A program made the translations under genes and the position numbers. Shown piece by piece: positions 16,060 to 23,784 of a DNA stretch of 31,499 bases (position 1 is its first letter; the number at the start of each line of letters is the position of its first letter). The notes beneath the pieces are model-generated. The model was given only the letters and a program-made list of their open reading frames with translations, made no database searches and was not told the origin of the DNA. The stretch is from positions 1 through 31,499 of the forward strand of contig FR902117.1 of assembly GCA_000437895.1 (NCBI GenBank). The letters are read 5' to 3'. The stretch comes from Clostridium sp. CAG:914 (GTDB taxonomy: Bacteria > Bacillota_I > Bacilli_A > RF39 > UBA660).

Positions 16060-16757
16060 GGTGTGTGTTTTAAATAGTTTATAATAATACTATTTACTTC
16101 TTCTTTTCTTTTTCCTGTAAAACAATTATGATTAACTTTGGAAATGTTAACTAATTTGACAGATTTAGAACTGATATTATTGTATACTAACTCGGTACTA
16201 TCTTTAGGAACAAGTAAGTCTTCTTTTCCATGAATAATTAAAGTTTGGCAATTTATTTTGTCAAATAGGTTACTATTTTCTTTTACTAGATTGGTAAATT
16301 CAATTATTGTGGGTATAGGGGTTTTTATTAATCTTTCAACGACTTCGTCGTGGGGTAGACTATTTAAAATCTGTGGTAGTTTTTGAATACTTTTCATAAT
16401 GTCTAACTTATCATTATCAAAGCAGCAATATTTAAATGCTGGTGCTACTAATACTAGTTTTTTTACGTATTTTGGATATTTATATGCTAAGTATGTAGCT
16501 AATACTCCACCCATACTGTGACCTATTACATATATGTTTTTATATTTATTTTGAATGAGTATATCTATTTGTCTTTCACTTTCTTTTATCCAATCTTTTT
16601 GTTTTACGTTTTTGACAATAAGTTTTTCGTGACCGGGTAGGGTATATGTAAATACATCAAAATTTTTTACTAATTCTAATTCATTAATTAAATCTCCATA
16701 ATCATAGTTTCCACCAACAAAACCATGTATCATAAGTATAGCTTTTCTTCTTATCAT
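16029..16757 (-). CDS. Alpha/beta hydrolase (monoacylglycerol lipase/carboxylesterase-like)
   Basis: A 242-residue soluble alpha/beta hydrolase. The oxyanion segment is MIHGFVGG. The nucleophile elbow GHSMGG puts the serine at 81, the acid is probably D180 in HGKEDLLVP, and the histidine is H210 in KVNHNCF. The triad is therefore complete. Size and motifs fit small carboxylesterases or monoacylglycerol lipases; the substrate is unknown. It follows gerAB on the same strand with a 21-base gap and a GGTGATAT ribosome site, so it is probably the fourth gene of the gerA operon. Its stop overlaps that of the converging cwlJ-like gene. Expression in the forespore with the germinant receptor is inference. 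Confidence 0.8.
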   Translation of the reverse strand: MIRRKAILMIHGFVGGNYDYGDLINELELVKNFDVFTYTLPGHEKLIVKNVKQKDWIKESERQIDILIQNKYKNIYVIGHSMGGVLATYLAYKYPKYVKKLVLVAPAFKYCCFDNDKLDIMKSIQKLPQILNSLPHDEVVERLIKTPIPTIIEFTNLVKENSNLFDKINCQTLIIHGKEDLLVPKDSTELVYNNISSKSVKLVNISKVNHNCFTGKRKEEVNSIIINYLKHTPKRKKEITDI

Positions 16758-16778
16758 AATATCACCATATTAATTATA

Positions 16779-17855
16779 TCATATTCTTTTTTTTATAAAA
16801 ATTAAAATTGATGTTATTATACTTATTATTAATATTGGTAAAGTAATTATAGGCAAATATTTACTTGTGAAGTTGTTAAATATAATGTTGTTTTTAAATG
16901 AAATTATGGATAATATAAAGATAATTATACCAATAATATTAATTATATATTCTTTTTTTATTTTTATGTGATCGGTTATATTTTCTGATATATAGTATAT
17001 TATGTATGATAATATTATAAAATATGCCATTGCCCATTGCATTGATAATATGTTTTCTGTTCTTTCTAATATACTAAGGATAGATACGCTTTTAAGGGCT
17101 ATATATGTTGGATATTCATATAGTTTACATAAGTATATTCCTAGGGTTCCTAGGGTGGAAATTATCATTATGAGTGAAATTATTGTAGATATAATATAAA
17201 ATAATATTACATATAATTTTGTTTTATTTTGATTTTTTATGTTGTTCTTTGGTATTATTAATAATAAATATAATGGTAATATGGAACAGGATGCTGAGTA
17301 TAGACTACTTATAAGTGGATTTTTTATACCATTTTTTAATATTGGAAAGAAATTACTGGTGTCTATTTTTGTTAATAATGTTCCATATCCACTTATTAAT
17401 AAAATAATATTTATAAAGAATATAATTATAGTAATTCTTGACATGTTTTCTATTCCTTTGTTTACGTTATATATTGTTGTAATTATAAGAAGTAAGGCTA
17501 TTATGGAAATTGGTGTTCTGTATAAATATTGGGAAGATATGAAGTTGCTAATGTCGTATAGGAGTACTATACTAACTACAATGAAAATAATTATAATTAA
17601 TATATTTATAAATGTACCTAGATATTTTCCGTATAATTTTTCAATTTTATTATTAATTTTTAAATCTTTTTCATAATTATGGATATAGGAAAATAAGATT
17701 ATGGGGATAATTCCTAAGATAATAGTTAAAATTATAGAAATATATGCGTCTTCTTCGGCTATATTAAATGTTCTTTGGGTATTGATACCTATAAGTATAC
17801 CTATTATACAAAAAGGGATAAAACAGGCAAATTCTAATGGCTTAATTTTTTTCAT
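16779..17855 (-). CDS. gerAB: Germinant receptor B subunit (GerAB family permease)
   Basis: A 358-residue integral membrane protein with about ten helices, related to amino acid-polyamine-cation transporters; in germinant receptors this subunit binds the nutrient signal. It begins KPLEFACFIPFCIIGILIGI and has typical GerAB features such as GTLGIYLCKLYEYPTYIALKSVSIL and a conserved ERTENI followed by QWAMAYFIILSY. It starts inside the end of gerAC, overlapping 14 bases, with a strong GGAGGG site, so translation is probably coupled. Its gene order (A, C, B) is one of several known. The cognate germinant cannot be read from sequence. Confidence 0.9.
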   Translation of the reverse strand: MKKIKPLEFACFIPFCIIGILIGINTQRTFNIAEEDAYISIILTIILGIIPIILFSYIHNYEKDLKINNKIEKLYGKYLGTFINILIIIIFIVVSIVLLYDISNFISSQYLYRTPISIIALLLIITTIYNVNKGIENMSRITIIIFFINIILLISGYGTLLTKIDTSNFFPILKNGIKNPLISSLYSASCSILPLYLLLIIPKNNIKNQNKTKLYVILFYIISTIISLIMIISTLGTLGIYLCKLYEYPTYIALKSVSILSILERTENILSMQWAMAYFIILSYIIYYISENITDHIKIKKEYIINIIGIIIFILSIISFKNNIIFNNFTSKYLPIITLPILIISIITSILIFIKKRI

Positions 17856-19002
17856 TTATACCCTCCACAGTATTACCTTCTGATATGATTTTGACGTTTG
17901 TTTTTATATCTATATCTAAATTTTTAAAATGTTCATAATAATTATCTTTTATTTCTTTGTAATATTTGTAATTTTTTTTATAATAGATATCTTTAAAACC
18001 GAATATATCACTATTATACTTTGTTATTATGTTAGTAAGAGAGGTATTTATTTGATTATATAGTTCTTTATTGGCTTTATTTTCCATTTCTTTTATTACT
18101 TTGTTATCTTTTATATTAATATTACAATCTACTTGATTTATATTTGCTTTTGAATTGATTTTTATGATGATTTTTTTGTTATCTAATTCGATGCTTGTTT
18201 TGTTACTTACTATGTCTAGAGCAATATATTTATCATTATTACATTGATATTGTAGGATATAATTATTTATTTTTCCACTGATAAAGTTATAAGCTACACT
18301 TTCTTCTTCTGTTAGGTAACCTATAAATTTATTTTGTTTAAATATTCCTAGAGTAGATAATTTGTATTTAGCAAAATTGGATGTTTTTTCGGTATTACTT
18401 ATTTCGTTATCTTCATTTGTATTATCAATTATTTCTATGGAAGGTAATACTAGTTCTATGTTGGGATTTAAATAATTAGAGATTAATTCTTTAAATTCTA
18501 CCAAAAGAGTTGTACTATAATATTTGCTATTGGTAATTAATGTTTCTTTTATAGAGTTGGCTGAGATACTTACTATTGGTGTTGTTAAAGAAATTAAATC
18601 ATCGTTATTTTTTTCAATTATAATATAGAAGTCATTTCGTATATTTTGATCTCTTATGAGAAAGTCAAGAATTTTATCTAAATCATTGTATAGTACATTT
18701 TCTTTTAATAGTAATATTTGCATATGATATAGATATGGTAGTCTTGATGATACAGTTTCTAATTTATGTCCTGCATTCATTATTGTTTTATCTTTTCCTT
18801 CATATATAATGAATGGTGCCTCGTTTTTGCTGTTTCCTTCTTTTAAGTCTTGTGGATTCATTACTTGCATTCTTAATATAAATTCATCATTTTGTTTGTC
18901 TACTTCTAATGCTGATGTTATTGCAATGGTATTTAATTCTTTGTAACTATAGCAACCTGTTAAGGTAAAGAGTATAAAAATTAATAAAATATATTTTTTC
19001 AT
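17842..19002 (-). CDS. gerAC: Germinant receptor C subunit (GerAC family lipoprotein)
   Basis: A 386-residue lipoprotein. The signal peptide ends in the lipobox LTGC with the lipidated cysteine at 17, followed by YSYKELNTIAITSALEVDK, the usual Ger(x)C start. Later blocks (about 50-200) contain GHKLETVSSRLPYLYHMQILLLKE and FLIRDQNIRNDFYI, conserved in the family. GerAC lies on the outer face of the spore inner membrane as part of the receptor. The ATG follows directly after the gerAA stop, and its GGAGGAA ribosome site lies in the last codons of gerAA, so the genes are translationally linked. Length is normal. Confidence 0.92.
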   Translation of the reverse strand: MKKYILLIFILFTLTGCYSYKELNTIAITSALEVDKQNDEFILRMQVMNPQDLKEGNSKNEAPFIIYEGKDKTIMNAGHKLETVSSRLPYLYHMQILLLKENVLYNDLDKILDFLIRDQNIRNDFYIIIEKNNDDLISLTTPIVSISANSIKETLITNSKYYSTTLLVEFKELISNYLNPNIELVLPSIEIIDNTNEDNEISNTEKTSNFAKYKLSTLGIFKQNKFIGYLTEEESVAYNFISGKINNYILQYQCNNDKYIALDIVSNKTSIELDNKKIIIKINSKANINQVDCNINIKDNKVIKEMENKANKELYNQINTSLTNIITKYNSDIFGFKDIYYKKNYKYYKEIKDNYYEHFKNLDIDIKTNVKIISEGNTVEGINEKN

Positions 19003-20421
19003 TTATTCCTCCGTTTTATTTTTTACTATATTGTTTGATAAGTAATTATTTCTTTTTTTTCTTTTCTTTATTGGATAAGATATAATGCTGTCTTTTAATT
19101 GACTTATGTTAATTGGTGCAAAAGGGGATAGATAAGGTAGAGTAAATGATTTTGTGCTAATTGTTGTTATTAGAAAATATAATCCTACAAGAACTAGTCC
19201 ATATATTCCAAAGAAGCTAGCTCCTAACATAAAGATAAGTCTATACCATCTTAATGAGTTTATTAGTTCTGGTTCAGAAAAAGCTAATGATGATATGGAT
19301 GTTATGGCTACGACAATAATCATAATTGGGGATACTATTCCGGCTGATACAGCAGCGTCTCCTAATATTAGAGCACCAACAATGGATAGAGAACTGTTAG
19401 CAAAATTAGGCATTTTTAAATCACTTTCTCTTAATATATCAAAAGAAAATATCATTAGTATTGCTTCTATAAAAGCAGAAAAGGGGACATTTTCTCTTTG
19501 CCCTGCTATACTCAGTAGGAGTGGAGTTGGTATTATTTCTTGATTGTAGGTGGTTATGGCTATATATAATGCTGGAGTTATTAACGATATAATAAAGCAT
19601 ATATATCGTATTATTCTTGAAAAACTAGTATTTATACTTCCTGAATATTCGTCTTCTTCTGAAAAAAAGAAATCATTAAGAGAAATTGGTAATATTAGTG
19701 CAAATGGGTCATTATCTACGAGTATAACGGCATTTCCGTTAAGTAAATATTTACATGCCATATAGGGTCTTTCTGTAGACATAATAATTGGAAATATACT
19801 TTTATTTTCTTTTTCTATTAAATTTTTTATTATTCCTGATGATAATATACCATCAATATTTATTTTGTTTAACCTATCATCTATCATATTAATTAATTCT
19901 TCTTTTACAATGGTATTTATATATATTAGTGATATATTTGTTTTGGTATATAGTCCGATATTATAATTTTTTATCCAAAGATTATTGTTTTTTATTCTTC
20001 TTTTTATTAATCCAATATTTATTTCTATGTTTTCTGTGAATGCATCAGAAGGACCTCTAATGACATTTTCTGTATTTGGTGATGTTATGCTTCTTGTTAT
20101 GTCTTTTTTTGTTTCTAAGGCAATATAGTGTTTACCAATTAATAGTATGGTAAAACCACTATTTAAATAAAAATCTATTTCATTATAATTTCTTAATACT
20201 TTATATTTAAAATTATCTATATTATTAATTATTTTATGATATACGAAAAAAGGAGTTATGTTATCTAGACTTCTTATGATAAAATCACTAACTTTATCAC
20301 TAGATACAAGGGTTTCATTATATATTATGAATATTTTTGTTAGTCCAATATATTTTTTTCTATATATAATATTTTCTAGATTGTTAGTGTCTTTTTTTAA
20401 TAATTTAATAATCTTATCCAT
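19003..20421 (-). CDS. gerAA: Germinant receptor A subunit (GerAA/SpoVAF family)
   Basis: A 472-residue membrane protein of the GerA family, first gene of the operon. The N-terminal soluble half (about 1-270) contains RSLDNITPF, KDITRSITSPNTENVIRGP with the family block ..EPDTE/..NTENVIRGPSDAFTE, and YTKTNISLIYI. Four to five membrane segments follow around PTPLLLSIAGQRENVPF, ALILGDAAVSAGIVSPIMIIVVA and LPYLSPFAPI. GerAA forms the oligomeric channel part of germinant receptors. The ATG at 20421 follows AAAGGTGAAT; an in-frame GTG at 20430 lies in that site. It is somewhat shorter than the Bacillus protein at the N-terminus. Divergent from ctpA. Confidence 0.93.
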   Translation of the reverse strand: MDKIIKLLKKDTNNLENIIYRKKYIGLTKIFIIYNETLVSSDKVSDFIIRSLDNITPFFVYHKIINNIDNFKYKVLRNYNEIDFYLNSGFTILLIGKHYIALETKKDITRSITSPNTENVIRGPSDAFTENIEINIGLIKRRIKNNNLWIKNYNIGLYTKTNISLIYINTIVKEELINMIDDRLNKINIDGILSSGIIKNLIEKENKSIFPIIMSTERPYMACKYLLNGNAVILVDNDPFALILPISLNDFFFSEEDEYSGSINTSFSRIIRYICFIISLITPALYIAITTYNQEIIPTPLLLSIAGQRENVPFSAFIEAILMIFSFDILRESDLKMPNFANSSLSIVGALILGDAAVSAGIVSPIMIIVVAITSISSLAFSEPELINSLRWYRLIFMLGASFFGIYGLVLVGLYFLITTISTKSFTLPYLSPFAPINISQLKDSIISYPIKKRKKRNNYLSNNIVKNKTEE

Positions 20422-20436
20422 TATATTCACCTTTAT

Positions 20437-20465
20437 TAGTATGAATGATTATTTTAAAAGTATGT
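20437..20465 (-). promoter_or_regulatory. Candidate forespore (sigma-G-type) promoter of the gerA operon
   Basis: On minus: ACATA (20465-20461), a 17-bp spacer and CATACTA (20443-20437), which matches the known sigma-G -10 pattern CATWHTA. It ends only 16 nt before the ATG. A second, weaker pair lies just upstream (AACATA 20487-20482, CATACTT 20464-20458) and would leave a more comfortable leader. Confidence 0.35.
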
Positions 20466-20540
20466 AAAATACAGAGGAAAATATGTTTCTTTAATTGTTA
20501 AATAGATGATATTGTGTTAAACTTAGAATTGTGGTGGTAT

Positions 20541-21821
20541 ATGAAAAAAATAATAAATAATAAGGAAGAAAATGTTAAAAATAATATAGATAATAGAAAA
20601 AAGAAAAAAGATAAGAAAAAAAAGATAGGGATTTTTTCAAAGGAAAAAGAAAGTTATTCTTTTGATGAGGTTTTTTCAATTACTATTTTTTCTTTGTTAC
20701 TTGGAGTTTTAGCGTGTTTTTCTGTTTTAACTATTTTAAATAAAGGTAAGAATTATTTTGTTTTATCGAAGGAACTTGCTAAATTTGTTGATGCATATGA
20801 TGCTATTGTAAATAATTATTATAAGGAAGTTGATAAAGACAAGTTGGTTGAGTCTGCAATTAATGGTATGGTTAGTTCTATAGGGGATGAATATACAAGC
20901 TATAGTGATAAAGATGTTACAGATAATTTTAATGAGGCTGTTAATGGTAAATATATGGGTATTGGAGCTCTTATTATGAAGAGTGAAAATGATTTAGTAA
21001 TATATAAGGTTTTTGAAGATAGTCCTTCGTATAGAGCAGGTCTTAAAGATGGAGATATTATTTTGAAGTTAGATGATAAAGATACTAAGGATATGTCTGT
21101 TAATGATATTGCTAGTATTGTTAAGAATGATGGAAATAAGGAAGTAAAATTATTAGTTAAAAGAGGAGAAGAAAATTTAGATATTACTATTGTTAAAGAT
21201 ATGGTTGAATTACCTGTTGTTTCTGGTAAGGTTATTAATCATAATGATAAGAAAATAGGGTATATTAGTTTATCGATATTTTCTTCTGTAGCTTCAGAAC
21301 AATTTAATAAAGAACTTGTTAAATTAGAAAAGGAAGGAATTAGTGGTCTTGTAATTGATGTTAGAGGGAATTCTGGTGGATATTTGACTACTGTTACTGA
21401 TATTGCAAGTTATTTTCTTAAGAAAGGAGATATTATTTATAAATTGGAAGTAAATGATAAAGTGACTGTTAGAAAAGATAAAACTAAGGAAAGTAGGGAT
21501 TATCCTGTAGCTGTATTGATAGATAAAAATTCGGCTTCTGCTTCAGAAATATTGGCTTCTTCAATAAAAGAAAGTTATAATGGTTATGTTGTTGGTACTA
21601 ATTCTTATGGTAAGGGTACTGTACAACAAACATTGGTACTAAGTGATGGTAGTATGATAAAGTATACGATTGAGAAATGGTTGACTCCACTTGGTAATTG
21701 GATTAATGAAGAAGGTGTTATTCCTACTAATTATGTTGAGTTATCTTCAGAATATTTAAATAATCCTGTTTTTGAAAATGATAATCAATTGAATAAGGCT
21801 TTAGAGTTAGTTAGTAAATAA
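20541..21821 (+). CDS. Carboxyl-terminal processing protease (S41, CtpA/CtpB type)
   Basis: A 426-residue membrane-anchored serine protease. A very basic cytoplasmic tail (about 1-40, rich in lysine and asparagine) precedes one membrane segment (about 48-70). Next are an S41 N-terminal helical part with GMVSSIGDEYTSY, a PDZ domain (about 130-210, FEDSPSYRAGLKDGDIILKLD) and the catalytic core. The core has GLVIDVRGNSGGYL, SASASE at 331-336 with the nucleophile probably S333, and K358 in YGKGT, 25 residues apart as in Prc. In Bacillus, CtpB takes part in sigma-K activation by cutting SpoIVFA; whether this copy does is inference. GTGGTGG (20531-20537) selects the ATG at 20541. An in-frame ATG at 20514 lies upstream of it. 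asnB follows 27 bases later with no terminator. Confidence 0.92.
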   Translation: MKKIINNKEENVKNNIDNRKKKKDKKKKIGIFSKEKESYSFDEVFSITIFSLLLGVLACFSVLTILNKGKNYFVLSKELAKFVDAYDAIVNNYYKEVDKDKLVESAINGMVSSIGDEYTSYSDKDVTDNFNEAVNGKYMGIGALIMKSENDLVIYKVFEDSPSYRAGLKDGDIILKLDDKDTKDMSVNDIASIVKNDGNKEVKLLVKRGEENLDITIVKDMVELPVVSGKVINHNDKKIGYISLSIFSSVASEQFNKELVKLEKEGISGLVIDVRGNSGGYLTTVTDIASYFLKKGDIIYKLEVNDKVTVRKDKTKESRDYPVAVLIDKNSASASEILASSIKESYNGYVVGTNSYGKGTVQQTLVLSDGSMIKYTIEKWLTPLGNWINEEGVIPTNYVELSSEYLNNPVFENDNQLNKALELVSK

Positions 21822-21848
21822 TATATGTAGTATAAAGGAGATGTTAAT

Positions 21849-23669
21849 ATGTGTGGATTTGTAGGATTTTGTGATGATAGTAAGAATAAAAAGAAAATTA
21901 TTAGAGATATGGCTGATATTATAAAGCATCGTGGACCTGATTCTGATGGTTATTATGTTGATAATAATATAGCTCTTGGTTTTAGAAGATTATCAATTAT
22001 TGATTTAGATAAGGGAAGTCAACCTATATTTAATGAAGATAAAGATAAAGTTATATTATTTAATGGAGAGATTTATAATTATAAAGAAATAAGAGAAGAA
22101 CTTAAAAGTAAGGGACATAAATTTAGTACTAATACGGATACAGAGGTTATACTTCATGGTTATGAAGAATATAAAGAAGATATTTTGAATAAGTTAAGGG
22201 GGATGTTTGCTTTTGTAATATATGATATAAAAGAAAAAAGTCTTTTTGGGGCAAGAGATTTTTATGGTATTAAGCCATTTTATTACTATTATGATAATGA
22301 GAATTTTTTGTTTGGTTCAGAAATTAAATCTTTTTTAGGTAGTCCTAATTTTAAGAAAGAATTAAATAAAAATATGTTAAGTCAGTATTTAACTTTTCAG
22401 TGTAGTATTGGAGAGGATACTTTCTTTAAAAATACATATAAATTATTACCAGGATATTATTTTATATATAAAGATAAAGAATTAGAAATTAAGAAATATT
22501 ATGAGGTTAAGTTAGAACCTAATGATGATAAAAGTTTGGAAGAATGGGTTGGTGGAATTAGAGAAGTAATTGATAATTCTGTTTTGGCACATAAAGTTAG
22601 TGATGTTGAAGTGGGGAGTTTCTTATCTAGTGGGGTAGATTCTTCTTTGATTGCTAAACTTAGTTCTGTTGATAAGACTTTTACTGTAGGATATGATAAT
22701 AAGAAATATAGTGAAATAGATTATGCTAAGGAATTTTCTGATAAGATTAATGTTAGTAATGTTAGTAAAAAAATAAGTAAAGAAGAATATTTTAAAGAAT
22801 TTTCTAATGTACAATACTATATGGATGAACCTTTGGCTGATGCTTCGGCTGTTATGTTATATTTTTTATCAAAAACAGCTAGTAAACATGTAAAGGTTTG
22901 CTTATCTGGTGAGGGTGCTGATGAAATTTTTGGCGGATATAATATTTATCATGAACCATATTCTGTTTCTTGGTATAATAAAATACCATATTTTATAAGA
23001 AAGTGTATTGGTATTTTGGTATATCCTTTTAGAAATTATACAGGTTTTAATTTTTTATATCGTAGGAGTAAAAAAATAGAAGATAGATATATAGGTAATG
23101 CATTTATTTTTGAACCTAATGATGCTAAGAAGATAGTTAATTTTAATTATGGTAATAAGACATATAAGGACTTTACTAAGCCTTATTATGATAAAGTATA
23201 TGATTTAGATGTTGTTACTAAAATGCAATATATAGATTTTAATTTTTGGTTAATTTATGATATATTGTTAAAGGCTGATAAAATGAGTATGGCTAATTCT
23301 TTAGAGGTTAGGGTACCATACTTGGATAGGAAAGTTATAGAGTATGCTAGTAAATTACCTAGTAAATATAAGATTGTTGGTAATGAAACAAAATATGCTT
23401 TTAGAAAAGTTGCAAAAGAGGAATTAGCTGATAAGGTTGCTGATAAGAAAAAGTTGGGTTTTCCTGTTCCTATTCGTGAATGGTTAAAAGAAGATGATGT
23501 TTATCAAGAAGTAAAAAATATATTTTTAGAAAGTGAATATTTCTTTAAACCGAAAAAGATAATTAAGTTATTAGATGATCATAGGGCTGGAAAAAGAGAT
23601 AATAGTAGGAAAATATGGACTATTTATACTTTTTTGGTTTGGTATCAGGAATATTTTATAAAGAGATAA
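21849..23669 (+). CDS. asnB: Asparagine synthase (glutamine-hydrolysing)
   Basis: Makes asparagine from aspartate, ATP and glutamine. MCGFVGF provides the N-terminal nucleophile cysteine (C2) of the glutaminase domain (about 1-200, with RRLSIIDLDKGSQP and NGEIYNY). The synthetase domain has the PP-loop SSGVDSS at about 260-267, then GEGADEIFGGYNIYH and KADKMSMANSLEVRVPYLDR. The end carries KKLGFPVPIREWL. Length 606 is normal for AsnB. AAAGGAG is the ribosome site. It probably shares a transcript with the ctpA-type gene and ends at the terminator at 23664. A link to wall amidation, as for some AsnB-like enzymes, cannot be excluded, but the sequence looks like the biosynthetic enzyme. Confidence 0.95.
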   Translation: MCGFVGFCDDSKNKKKIIRDMADIIKHRGPDSDGYYVDNNIALGFRRLSIIDLDKGSQPIFNEDKDKVILFNGEIYNYKEIREELKSKGHKFSTNTDTEVILHGYEEYKEDILNKLRGMFAFVIYDIKEKSLFGARDFYGIKPFYYYYDNENFLFGSEIKSFLGSPNFKKELNKNMLSQYLTFQCSIGEDTFFKNTYKLLPGYYFIYKDKELEIKKYYEVKLEPNDDKSLEEWVGGIREVIDNSVLAHKVSDVEVGSFLSSGVDSSLIAKLSSVDKTFTVGYDNKKYSEIDYAKEFSDKINVSNVSKKISKEEYFKEFSNVQYYMDEPLADASAVMLYFLSKTASKHVKVCLSGEGADEIFGGYNIYHEPYSVSWYNKIPYFIRKCIGILVYPFRNYTGFNFLYRRSKKIEDRYIGNAFIFEPNDAKKIVNFNYGNKTYKDFTKPYYDKVYDLDVVTKMQYIDFNFWLIYDILLKADKMSMANSLEVRVPYLDRKVIEYASKLPSKYKIVGNETKYAFRKVAKEELADKVADKKKLGFPVPIREWLKEDDVYQEVKNIFLESEYFFKPKKIIKLLDDHRAGKRDNSRKIWTIYTFLVWYQEYFIKR

Positions 23670-23694
23670 TATTTAGAGTATTATCTTTTATTTT
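23664..23694 (+). terminator. Terminator after asnB
   Basis: Perfect 8-bp stem AGATAATA (23664-23671) with TATTATCT (23679-23686), a 7-base loop, then TTTATTTT. It overlaps the stop codon. Confidence 0.7.
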
Positions 23695-23731
23695 GATAAT
23701 AGATAAACTTTACAAACTATATTTCTTTTTC

Positions 23732-23760
23732 TTTACAATAAAATGGCTAAATGGTATAAT
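23732..23760 (+). promoter_or_regulatory. Sigma-A promoter of ftsK
   Basis: TTTACA (23732-23737), a 17-bp spacer ending in TGG (extended -10), and a perfect TATAAT (23755-23760), 25 nt before the ATG. Confidence 0.85.
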
Positions 23761-23784
23761 TGTTAGTGTAAAGGGAGTATAAAT

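Noticed and set aside
17239..17676. A 145-codon open frame on plus inside gerAB
   Set aside because: It is antisense to the GerAB membrane segments; hydrophobicity on both strands is expected in such AT-rich code.
19154..19543. A 129-codon open frame on plus inside gerAA
   Set aside because: It is antisense to strongly conserved GerAA sequence and has no family resemblance or ribosome site.
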